Source: Bacteroidota bacterium (GTDB lineage: Bacteria; Bacteroidota; Bacteroidia; Sphingobacteriales; Sphingobacteriaceae). Taken from it: a stretch of 7,335 bases of DNA. The position numbers and the translations under genes are program-made. Below are positions 1 through 6,241 of this stretch, piece after piece. A model generated the notes under the pieces. That model worked only from the letters and a program-made list of their open reading frames with translations, did no database searches and was not told where the DNA came from. Each line of letters opens with the position of its first letter. Within the stretch, counting starts at the first letter, position 1. The stretch covers positions 1 through 7,335 of the forward strand of contig JABDBT010000103.1 of the NCBI GenBank assembly GCA_013288465.1. Reading direction: 5' to 3'.

Positions 1-2343
1 CGTATTGGCTTTGAAAGCAGGCAGGCCAGTATTATTGGCCGCCGCGAAGTGCTTACGGGCAAGGCCAAGTTTGGCATATTTGGCGATGGTAAGGAAGTGG
101 CCCAGCTGGCTATGGCCAAAGCCTTCAAAAAAGGCGACTGGCGCGCGGGCTATTACCGCGACCAAACTTTTATGTTTGCTACAGGCATGAGCAACTTGCC
201 GGAGTTTTTTGCGCAATTATATGCTTATCCCGATATTACGAAAGACCCCGCGTCTGCAGGCAGGCAAATGAACTGCCACTATGCTACCCGTTATGTAAAT
301 ACCGACGGAAGCTGGATAAATCAGGCCGAAAGCATGAATTGCGCCGCAGATATTTCGACCACTGGTGGCCACATGCCTCGTTTGCTGGGGTTGGCCTATG
401 CGTCAAAACTATACAGGCAAAATAAAGAGCTTAACGATCTTACCCAATTTTCGCTGAGTGGTAACGAAGTTGCTTTTGGCACTATTGGTAATGGCTCAAC
501 CTCCGAAGGGATATTTTTTGAAGCGTTTAATGCTGCCGGGGTGCTACAGGTGCCTATGGCTATTTCTGTTTGGGATGATGCCTACGCTATTTCTGTCCCC
601 GCTAAATTACAAACCACCAAGGAAGATATTTCTGAAATATTGAAAGGCTTTCAGCGTGAGGGCGGGAGCAATGGTTACGAGATATTTAAAGTACGCGGAT
701 GGGACTATGTAGCCCTTTGCGAAACGTATGAAAGCGCGATAAGGGTTTGCCGCGATGAGCATGTGCCGGTATTGATACATGTAATAGAAATGACCCAACC
801 ACAGGGGCATTCTACATCAGGCTCGCACGAGCGGTATAAAACCAAGGAACGCCTGGCATGGGAAAATGAGCACGACTGCCTTACACAAATGCGTAAATGG
901 ATCATCGAATCGGCAATTGCCAATGATGAAGAACTGGATGAACTGGAAGCAACCGCTAAAAAATATGTACGCGAATGTCAGCGCAATGCATGGGACGAGC
1001 TAAGCGCTGAAATAAAAACAGAGCTTGATGAGGCTAACTCCTTAATTGTAGCCATGGCACAGCAATCGGCAGTTAAAGACGAGTTGCTTGAAGTTGCCGA
1101 AGGGTTGCACGCTTGTGTTGACCCGGGCCGCAAGGATGTAATGACCGCTGTGCGTAAAGCATTAAGGTTAACGATAAAAGAAAATACAGCCGAGAAACTG
1201 GAATTAACCACCTGGTTAACCGGCGAGAACGAGAAGAACAAGGAACGTTTTAATTCTAAACTATTTACAGAAACGCCGCTATCGCCGTTAAATGTAAAAG
1301 TTATACCGGCCGAATATGATGAAGACGCCCGTTTAATAGATGGGCGCGAAGTACTAAATGCTTGTTTTGAAGCTAATTTCGACCGTGATAAAAGCATTGT
1401 AGCCTTTGGCGAAGATGTGGGCGCCATTGTCGATGTGAACCAGGGTTTTGCAGGCTTGCAAAGCAAATACGGCGACCTGCGCATAACCGATACCGGGATA
1501 CGCGAAGCTACCATAATAGGGCAGGGTATGGGCCTTGCTATGCGCGGCTTTAAGCCCATTGCCGAGATACAATATTTAGATTACCTGTTATACTCTATCA
1601 ACGTTTTAAGTGATGATTTGGCCAGTTTAAGCTACCGTACCCGCGGAGGGCAAAAAGCACCGCTTATTGTACGTACCCGCGGGCACAGGTTAGAAGGGAT
1701 ATGGCATTCGGGTTCGCCATTAGGCTTAATTTTGAGCGCCATGCGCGGGTTGCATATTTGTGTACCGCGTGATATGACACAGGCAGCCGGTATGTATAAT
1801 ACCCTGTTGAGGGGTGATGAACCCGCCCTGGTAATTGAGTGTTTGAACGGTTACCGTTTAAAAGAGAAACTACCGGCCAATGTTGGCGAGTTTACCGTGC
1901 CTTTAGGCAAGGCCGAGATATTGAAGGCAGGAGCGGATATGACCGTAGTATCTTACGGCTCAACTCTGCGTATTGTTATGGAGGCTGCCGAGGAGCTGGA
2001 AAAAATGGGTATTCATATTGAAGTGATAGACCCGCAAACGCTTTATCCGTTTGATACCGGCAATGTTTGTGGCGATTCGTTAAAGAAAACCAGTAAACTG
2101 CTGGTAGTTGATGAGGACGTTCCGGGATCAGCTTCGGCCTATATTTTGCAAAAGATACTGGAAGGGCAAAAAGGATATTACTCATTGGATTGCCCGCCAA
2201 AAACACTTGCGGCAAAAGATCACCGCCCGCCTTATGGTACCGATGGCGATTACTTTAGCAAACCTTCGCCCGATGATGTGATCGAGGCGGTGTATAGCAT
2301 GATGAACGAAAGTAACCCAGGTAAGTTTCCTGCAATTTATTAA
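1..2343 (+). CDS. Fused alpha-beta E1 subunit of a 2-oxoacid dehydrogenase complex (branched-chain 2-oxoacid or pyruvate type), 5'-truncated
   Basis: This enzyme decarboxylates a 2-oxoacid with thiamine diphosphate (ThDP) and passes the acyl group to the lipoyl domain of an E2 partner in the cytoplasm. The frame is open from base 1, so the true start lies upstream; I estimate a few tens of residues are missing, leaving 780. A GTG at 49 is internal, because the conserved family sequence already runs before it. Residue numbers count from base 1. The alpha half (about 1-420) has the ThDP region GNGSTSEG (163-170) to WDD (191-193) and a HSTSGSH loop (270-276). The beta half (about 430-780) has GEDVG (470-474), TDTGIREA with the expected ThDP-activating Glu502, and His569 in WHSGSP. 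A transketolase C-terminal domain runs from about 635. The fusion is the normal Bacteroidota form, often annotated 2-oxoisovalerate dehydrogenase E1. Substrate cannot be settled here, and no E2 or E3 gene is in view. The metal-site motif is unusual (see findings). Confidence 0.93.
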   Translation, partial: RIGFESRQASIIGRREVLTGKAKFGIFGDGKEVAQLAMAKAFKKGDWRAGYYRDQTFMFATGMSNLPEFFAQLYAYPDITKDPASAGRQMNCHYATRYVNTDGSWINQAESMNCAADISTTGGHMPRLLGLAYASKLYRQNKELNDLTQFSLSGNEVAFGTIGNGSTSEGIFFEAFNAAGVLQVPMAISVWDDAYAISVPAKLQTTKEDISEILKGFQREGGSNGYEIFKVRGWDYVALCETYESAIRVCRDEHVPVLIHVIEMTQPQGHSTSGSHERYKTKERLAWENEHDCLTQMRKWIIESAIANDEELDELEATAKKYVRECQRNAWDELSAEIKTELDEANSLIVAMAQQSAVKDELLEVAEGLHACVDPGRKDVMTAVRKALRLTIKENTAEKLELTTWLTGENEKNKERFNSKLFTETPLSPLNVKVIPAEYDEDARLIDGREVLNACFEANFDRDKSIVAFGEDVGAIVDVNQGFAGLQSKYGDLRITDTGIREATIIGQGMGLAMRGFKPIAEIQYLDYLLYSINVLSDDLASLSYRTRGGQKAPLIVRTRGHRLEGIWHSGSPLGLILSAMRGLHICVPRDMTQAAGMYNTLLRGDEPALVIECLNGYRLKEKLPANVGEFTVPLGKAEILKAGADMTVVSYGSTLRIVMEAAEELEKMGIHIEVIDPQTLYPFDTGNVCGDSLKKTSKLLVVDEDVPGSASAYILQKILEGQKGYYSLDCPPKTLAAKDHRPPYGTDGDYFSKPSPDDVIEAVYSMMNESNPGKFPAIY

Positions 2344-2359
2344 TTGTTTCTAAAATCAA

Positions 2360-2445
2360 TGTCATTTCGAGCGATAGCGAGAAACCTATACATTATGCAT
2401 AGTCCGCTAATCGTGTATAGATTTCTCCCTTTGGTCGAAATGACA
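2360..2445. repeat. Palindromic intergenic repeat of the Bacteroidota GTCATTTCGA type
   Basis: The outer arms TGTCATTTCGA (2360-2370) and TCGAAATGACA (2435-2445) are a perfect 11-bp inverted repeat. An inner pair, GAGAAACCTATAC (2379-2391) and GTATAGATTTCTC (2415-2427), pairs at 12 of 13 positions. Between them lie 7-8 nt of poorly paired bulge on each side and a 23-nt loop that itself contains the palindrome TATGCATA (2394-2401). I recognise this arm sequence as one that recurs between genes in many Bacteroidota genomes. It resembles REP or MITE-like palindromes, but its function is not established. The element fills most of the 115-bp gap after the E1 gene and ends 13 nt before the nitroreductase ATG. 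Its transcript would therefore form a long hairpin directly before that start. There is no T-run after it, so it is not a typical intrinsic terminator. Confidence 0.85.
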
Positions 2446-2458
2446 TATACTATTAACT

Positions 2459-3037
2459 ATGAATAACACTTTCACTACCCTCTCAACCATTATCAAAAAC
2501 CGCCGCACCATAAAACCTTTTATGATGAACGGCCAAAAAATACCAAACGAACAAATAACCGCTATATTGGAGCTGGCCGACTGGGCGCCTAATCATGGGC
2601 TTACCGAGCCATGGCGCTTTAAGGTATATGAAGACCCAACTGTGTTTTGCAGCCAACATGCCGAAATGTACAAGGCAAATACTTTAGCTGATGATTTTAG
2701 CGAAGGTGTTTATACTAATTTAAAACAGCAAGGCGATAAGGCATCGCATGTGATCATAGCGATGATGAAGCGCGGTAACTTACCTAAGATACCCGTTTTT
2801 GAAGAAATGGCGGCAACTGCGTGTGCTGTTCAAAACTTATTATTAGGCGCTACGGCCCTCAACATAGCATCTTATTGGGGCACCGGTGGTATGGCGCTTA
2901 AACCGGCTATGGCGCAATTTTTAAACCTTGATGATGACGACCAGGTAATAGGAATCTTATACTTTGGTTATGCCGATGAGCACCCCGCCGGTAAAAGAAA
3001 TGTGCCGATGGAGGAGAAAGTAGAGTGGGTTAGGTAA
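2459..3037 (+). CDS. Nitroreductase family protein (small, YdjA-like), FMN-dependent oxidoreductase
   Basis: This is a 192-residue protein of the nitroreductase fold. Members bind FMN, usually as dimers, and reduce nitro compounds, quinones or other electrophiles with NAD(P)H in the cytoplasm. The N-terminal IIKNRRTIKPF (11-21) matches the FMN-phosphate binding segment, with Arg15, Arg16 and Thr17. WAPNHGLTEPWRF (42-54) is the conserved block that follows the first helices. YWGTGG (139-144) and the C-terminal ILYFGYADEHPAGKR (166-180) complete the fold. Length and the Pro-Trp-x-Phe block are closest to the compact YdjA subgroup; this assignment is from memory of the family. The ATG has no Shine-Dalgarno sequence, as is usual in this phylum. 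The palindromic repeat ends 13 nt upstream and no clear promoter is visible, so it may be read through from the E1 gene. The natural substrate is unknown. Confidence 0.9.
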   Translation: MNNTFTTLSTIIKNRRTIKPFMMNGQKIPNEQITAILELADWAPNHGLTEPWRFKVYEDPTVFCSQHAEMYKANTLADDFSEGVYTNLKQQGDKASHVIIAMMKRGNLPKIPVFEEMAATACAVQNLLLGATALNIASYWGTGGMALKPAMAQFLNLDDDDQVIGILYFGYADEHPAGKRNVPMEEKVEWVR

Positions 3038-3088
3038 TTTAACGCTTTTAGTGATTGAATAAATAATTTCAAAGAACAATCTCTTCAA

Positions 3089-3126
3089 CCCCAAAAAAAT
3101 GGGGGAAATTGAGTTTTATTTTTTTT
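3089..3126 (+). terminator. Possible weak intrinsic terminator after the nitroreductase gene
   Basis: CCCC (3089-3092) can pair with GGGG (3101-3104) across an 8-nt A-rich loop. The flanking CTC (3081-3083) and GAG (3111-3113) could extend the stem across an internal loop. A T-rich tract follows at 3114-3126. It lies about 50 nt after the nitroreductase stop, where a terminator would be expected. The short core stem makes it a weak candidate. Confidence 0.35.
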
Positions 3127-3569
3127 ATGTGTTTTTTGACGAAAAATCAGGCGAAAAACGCCATCAGAAACCAGGCAGAATTACGGTTTACTTTTAAAGA
3201 TATAAAAAAATACCCGCTTTTCAAAATACCTTGTTCATATAGGTTATTATAGCTAAAATACAGCTATAACTTGAGTAATCCGCCCTAAAAACAACGCGTT
3301 AAACCTCATCTTTTATCTAAAATAAAACAAATCCGCAGGGCGCCAAAAACCCATTTTAATGATGCCTCATGCTGCATTAAGCGCACCTCAAGTTGCCTAA
3401 AACTGCTATAATCACACCTGCTGTGCATGCTAAACCGCCTCCAGCCGCGTTTAATCACTAAACGGCTTAATGTAATGCCTAATTGTCAGAATAGTTTTGG
3501 AGAGCCAATGCTTTACTACCTGAAAAAATGTAACAATACTGTCACTATTGCCAAATAGTTAATTAAGTT
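3127..3569. other. AT-rich intergenic stretch without a supported gene; several inverted repeats
   Basis: No frame on either strand gives a convincing protein in this stretch. It contains a perfect 8-bp stem TTATAGCT/AGCTATAA with a 7-nt loop (3247-3269). It also contains the palindrome AACGCGTT (3293-3300) and a 6-bp pair CGCCCT/AGGGCG (3281-3286 and 3337-3342). A 10-bp pair with one G-T runs between 3373-3382 and 3465-3474, and a bulged 8-bp stem spans 3444-3466. The part from about 3331 to 3470 is richer in G and C than its surroundings. This could be a structured untranslated region, a small RNA or decayed sequence; nothing here decides among these. I recognise no tRNA, riboswitch or other named RNA. 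Confidence 0.4.
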
Positions 3570-3599
3570 TCGTTATAATAATTATTATTTATATCTTTG
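3570..3599 (+). promoter_or_regulatory. Bacteroidota-type sigma-A (-33/-7) promoter for the YkuD_2 transpeptidase gene
   Basis: TATCTTTG at 3592-3599 is an exact match to the Bacteroidota -7 consensus TAnnTTTG. Nineteen bases upstream, at 3570-3572, is TCG, matching two of three bases of the -33 TTG. Transcription would start near 3603-3606, giving a leader of about 70 nt before the ATG at 3676. The spacer contains a perfect 14-bp A/T palindrome (3575-3588), which could be an operator or just a by-product of A/T richness. Confidence 0.6.
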
Positions 3600-3601
3600 T
3601 A

Positions 3602-3614
3602 GCGTTCACAACGC
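3602..3614 (+). promoter_or_regulatory. Small hairpin at the predicted transcript 5' end
   Basis: GCGTT (3602-3606) and AACGC (3610-3614) form a perfect 5-bp stem with a CAC loop. It begins 3 nt after the -7 element, so it would sit at the very 5' end of the transpeptidase mRNA. It could stabilise the message or be a repressor half-site pair; both are inference. No T-run follows, so it is not a terminator. Confidence 0.3.
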
Positions 3615-3675
3615 AATTATATTAATCTATACCTGTTTTCCTTTTTAATTAACTTATTGAAATTAAATCAGAACG

Positions 3676-4482
3676 ATGGTTAAAAAACATTTTGGGTGGA
3701 TATTATGCGCCTTTTTACTCTTCTCGGTTACCATTATCAGCTGGAGGCCCGAAAGTAACAGCCCCTTAGTTAGTACTAAAACAACTGATAGTGATAAAAC
3801 AGTTTCGGCACCCAAAAGTGTGTTTGAACAATACGTAACTGCTTTATATCAAACTGCAAATCTGGAGCAGGCTGGTTTAAACCTTTCGGTATTTCAAAAA
3901 GCTATTACCGGCTATTTAAACTTAAAATTAGCCAATAAATTACCTCAAAACAGTTCGGTTATTACGGTGGTTGATCTTTCAAAACCCAGCCATGAAAAGC
4001 GCATGTGGATAATTGATGTGCTGTCTAAGCAGCTATTGTTAAATACATGGGTAGCCCACGGACAAGGAAGCGGTGATGATTTGGCCACCCAGTTTTCGGA
4101 CATTAATGATTCGCACCAAAGCAGTTTAGGCTTTTATTTAACCGATAATGTTTATATGGGCAAACACGGCCGCTCATTACGGTTAGACGGTTTGGACGAA
4201 GGTTTTAACAGCACCGCCCGTGCCCGCGATATTGTATTGCACTCGGCCCCTTATGTAGGCCAAAAAACAATTAATGAAATGGGCCGTTTGGGCCATAGCT
4301 TTGGTTGCCCTGCCGTTGCCCCCGAAGTTAGGGACGAAGTGATAGACGCCATTAAAGGCAAAACCGTATTATTTATTAGCGGTAACGATAGCAACTACAC
4401 TTCAAAATACCTTGACGAAAGCGACCTGGCTAATTTTGCTGCTGATACTACATTAGCTTCAACAATAGCAGGTACCCGGTAA
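3676..4482 (+). CDS. Murein L,D-transpeptidase catalytic-domain protein (YkuD_2 family)
   Basis: This 268-residue protein probably acts on peptidoglycan stem peptides in the periplasm. The N-terminus has lysines at 3-4 and a hydrophobic stretch of about residues 7-22, which is a signal peptide or membrane anchor. Cys11 lacks a proper lipobox, so a lipoprotein is unlikely. After a Ser/Thr-rich linker (about 25-47), the catalytic domain runs from about 48 to 240. It shows the family blocks VVDLSKPSHEKRMWIIDV (98-115), WVAHGQGSGDD (125-135), KHGRSLRLDGLDEGFN (163-178), VLHSA with His189, and GRLGHSFGCPAV with the expected nucleophile Cys211. The preferred start is the only one that keeps the export signal; there is no Shine-Dalgarno sequence, only an A-rich leader. 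The gene has its own promoter. It faces a second transpeptidase gene tail to tail, with 3 bp between stop codons. Whether it makes 3-3 crosslinks, attaches proteins or acts as a carboxypeptidase is unknown. Confidence 0.9.
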   Translation: MVKKHFGWILCAFLLFSVTIISWRPESNSPLVSTKTTDSDKTVSAPKSVFEQYVTALYQTANLEQAGLNLSVFQKAITGYLNLKLANKLPQNSSVITVVDLSKPSHEKRMWIIDVLSKQLLLNTWVAHGQGSGDDLATQFSDINDSHQSSLGFYLTDNVYMGKHGRSLRLDGLDEGFNSTARARDIVLHSAPYVGQKTINEMGRLGHSFGCPAVAPEVRDEVIDAIKGKTVLFISGNDSNYTSKYLDESDLANFAADTTLASTIAGTR

Positions 4483-4485
4483 GTT

Positions 4486-6015
4486 TTAAATGTTTTTGGC
4501 CAAAGCGGCATAAAGCACTACGTCAAGCCCGTAAACATCTTTGCGAAATTGCAGCGTTCCGCCGGCATCTGTCCAGCAGGTTACGTAGGTAATATAAACC
4601 GGCACTTTAGCAGGCAAATAAATAGTGGTTGGGTCGGGTTTATCTGCTGCCATATCTTTGGCTATCAGGTCATACTTACTGCCGGTGCCAAATAAATTAA
4701 GCGCAAGGCCCTGCGGGTTACCCAAACGCACACACCCATGACTTACATCGCGGTCTGCTTTTTTAAATGCTGATTTTACAGGCGTGTCATGCAGGTAAAC
4801 ACTGCTTTTATTTTTAAACAGGAACTTGATCTTCCCCAATGAGTTTTCATCGCCGGGTTTTTGCTTAAACTCATAGTCCGAGCCTTCTTTGGCTGCCGCT
4901 GCCCAGTTGATAGATTCTGTATCTTCAATTTTATCGCCGTTTTTAAAAACGTCGATCCCCTTATTGGCTAAGTAAAATTTATCGTCCTGCGCGGCTTTAA
5001 TAATTTCTTTGGTTACAATACTTTGCGGTATGTTCCAAACAGGGTTAACCTCCACACTGTGTATCAGGCTGTTTAGCTGCGGTGTTTCGTGCGAAAATGG
5101 TTTATCAATTTTAGCGGTATCGGTATAGGCCGCCAGGCTGTATGAATTGGTTTTATTGCGCCCTTCGCCCACACAAACCTTCATATTTAGTACCGATTTG
5201 CCGCTATCCATTACGTCAAGCGTATAATCGGGGATGTTAACAATTACATACTTGTCTTGCGTGGGTTTATTTTTCCACCTTAAACGTTCCAGGTTAACAA
5301 TTATAGCGCGTTTTGTTTCTTCCTGCGATATTCCGGGAACCGTTGTGCCATCAGCCAATGCTTTTTGTAACAATATATATTGCGGGTCTTTAGGCTGTAT
5401 GCTGTCTAAATAGGTCTTCAAGTTTGTGCGATGAAAAACCTGGCTCATTGACACGCTATCGGGTCGTTTGGTATCAGTAAAATACCGGGCATACACCCAC
5501 TTCGGGTTTATCGCTCCGTATTGCAGATCGTTAGAGTAGGTGATGAGCGAATTTGCTGTAAGCATTTCCAACTCCGCCATATCATGGTAGGCTTCGTCTA
5601 ATGTTTTAACACCCTTTTTAGCATAAAATTTATTGATCAGCGCTGCAATCTCTTCACTCTTAAACTGTTTAGCGTCAAGGCCATGTTCGCCTGCTTTCCC
5701 GTAATAACTTATTGCGGCTTTTAGGTCGCCGTTAAACAGGTGGTCCATTACAAATATGGGGTCATAGTCATTTTCGTCATAATACGTGCTTATCAAATTT
5801 GGATAGGCCAGTTTTGATTTTTCATCAGCCAGTACTTTTTTAAATACTTCGGCAAAACCTTCGGGGGTAACATCTTTAAAAACCTTATTTTTGGTTTTGG
5901 TGTATAGTATATTACCCATGTCTGAGCGCTTTTTTTTACAGCTTTGAAAGGTTAGGATAAAAACGAAGAATAATAATATATAGGCGAGAGGGTATTTCCT
6001 GGTGGATATGATCAT
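4486..6015 (-). CDS. L,D-transpeptidase lipoprotein, YcbB/LdtD-like (scaffold domain plus YkuD domain)
   Basis: This 509-residue protein is a likely peptidoglycan L,D-transpeptidase that forms 3-3 crosslinks in the periplasm. Residues 6-25 are a basic then hydrophobic signal, ending in QSC26KKKR. Cys26 is a plausible, slightly relaxed Bacteroidota lipobox, and the following lysines do not look like a surface-export signal. An N-terminal scaffold domain (about 45-240) includes GLDAKQF (112-118). The linker motif NLERLRWK (241-248) matches the NLERWRW-type block of YcbB homologues. The YkuD catalytic domain (about 255-475) has VEVNPVWNIPQSIVTKEI (321-338), LGKIKFLFKNKSSVYLHDTP with His409, and SHGCVRLGNP with His426 and the nucleophile Cys428. 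The ATG start is needed for the signal peptide. Length fits the family, and no catalytic residue is missing. Its stop lies 3 bp from that of the convergent YkuD_2 gene. No convincing promoter was found upstream; the 6093-6231 repeat lies about 80 nt before the start. Confidence 0.93.
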   Translation of the reverse strand: MIISTRKYPLAYILLFFVFILTFQSCKKKRSDMGNILYTKTKNKVFKDVTPEGFAEVFKKVLADEKSKLAYPNLISTYYDENDYDPIFVMDHLFNGDLKAAISYYGKAGEHGLDAKQFKSEEIAALINKFYAKKGVKTLDEAYHDMAELEMLTANSLITYSNDLQYGAINPKWVYARYFTDTKRPDSVSMSQVFHRTNLKTYLDSIQPKDPQYILLQKALADGTTVPGISQEETKRAIIVNLERLRWKNKPTQDKYVIVNIPDYTLDVMDSGKSVLNMKVCVGEGRNKTNSYSLAAYTDTAKIDKPFSHETPQLNSLIHSVEVNPVWNIPQSIVTKEIIKAAQDDKFYLANKGIDVFKNGDKIEDTESINWAAAAKEGSDYEFKQKPGDENSLGKIKFLFKNKSSVYLHDTPVKSAFKKADRDVSHGCVRLGNPQGLALNLFGTGSKYDLIAKDMAADKPDPTTIYLPAKVPVYITYVTCWTDAGGTLQFRKDVYGLDVVLYAALAKNI

Positions 6016-6092
6016 TTTTGAGTTAGTATATGTTGACGTATAGCAATTGCCATACCATAAAAGTAAATAAAACAGGTAATATATTTTAATGT

Positions 6093-6231
6093 GAATTAAG
6101 AGTCAGGAACCAAGAGCCAGGAATCAAGAATAATAAGTTGGAGAATAGATCTGAAAAAAAGGAAAAATTCAGCCAGCATAGGACAATAAAAAACTCTTTT
6201 TTACTTTTTTATCTTGGCTCTTGACTCTCAC
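6093..6231. repeat. Heptamer repeat in inverted arrangement (MITE-like or low-complexity intergenic element)
   Basis: The left part (6093-6127) is five tandem heptamers, GAATTAA, GAGTCAG, GAACCAA, GAGCCAG and GAATCAA, all fitting GARYYAR. The right part carries two heptamers of the same consensus on the opposite strand: TTGGCTC (6214-6220) and TTGACTC (6221-6227). Outer GTGA (6091-6094) and TCAC (6228-6231) complete the inverted symmetry. The 86 nt between them are A-rich, with a possible small stem CTGAA/TTCAG (6151-6172). No transposase or obvious target-site duplication is visible. It occupies most of the gap between the divergent transpeptidase and DinB genes and ends 10 nt before the DinB ATG. 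Confidence 0.65.
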
Positions 6232-6241
6232 AAATAATAAT

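Noticed and set aside
49..51. GTG at 49 as the start of the E1 gene
   Set aside because: The frame is open to base 1 and the residues before it (ESRQASIIGRRE) look like family sequence, so the real start is upstream of the window.
978..1559. 193-residue open frame on the minus strand opposite the E1 beta half
   Set aside because: It lies entirely antisense to a strongly conserved coding region and its product is Ser-rich with no domain; a shadow frame.
3099..3197. Small 32-residue frame (MGEIEFYF...) in the gap after the nitroreductase gene
   Set aside because: It starts inside the candidate terminator stem, owes its first residues to the T-tract, has no recognisable motif and no promoter; probably chance.
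4495..4504. TTTGGCCAAA perfect palindrome near the convergent stops, as a terminator
   Set aside because: It has no room for a loop and no T-run after it on either strand, and it lies within the coding end of the minus-strand gene.
6058..6065. TACTTTTA on the minus strand as a -7 element for the LdtD-like gene
   Set aside because: One base off consensus and no TTG at the required distance, in A/T-rich sequence; not strong enough to call.
6221..6241. Upstream TTG start for the DinB gene
   Set aside because: The added seven residues would be encoded by the repeat arm and low-complexity AAT codons; the ATG at 6242 fits better.
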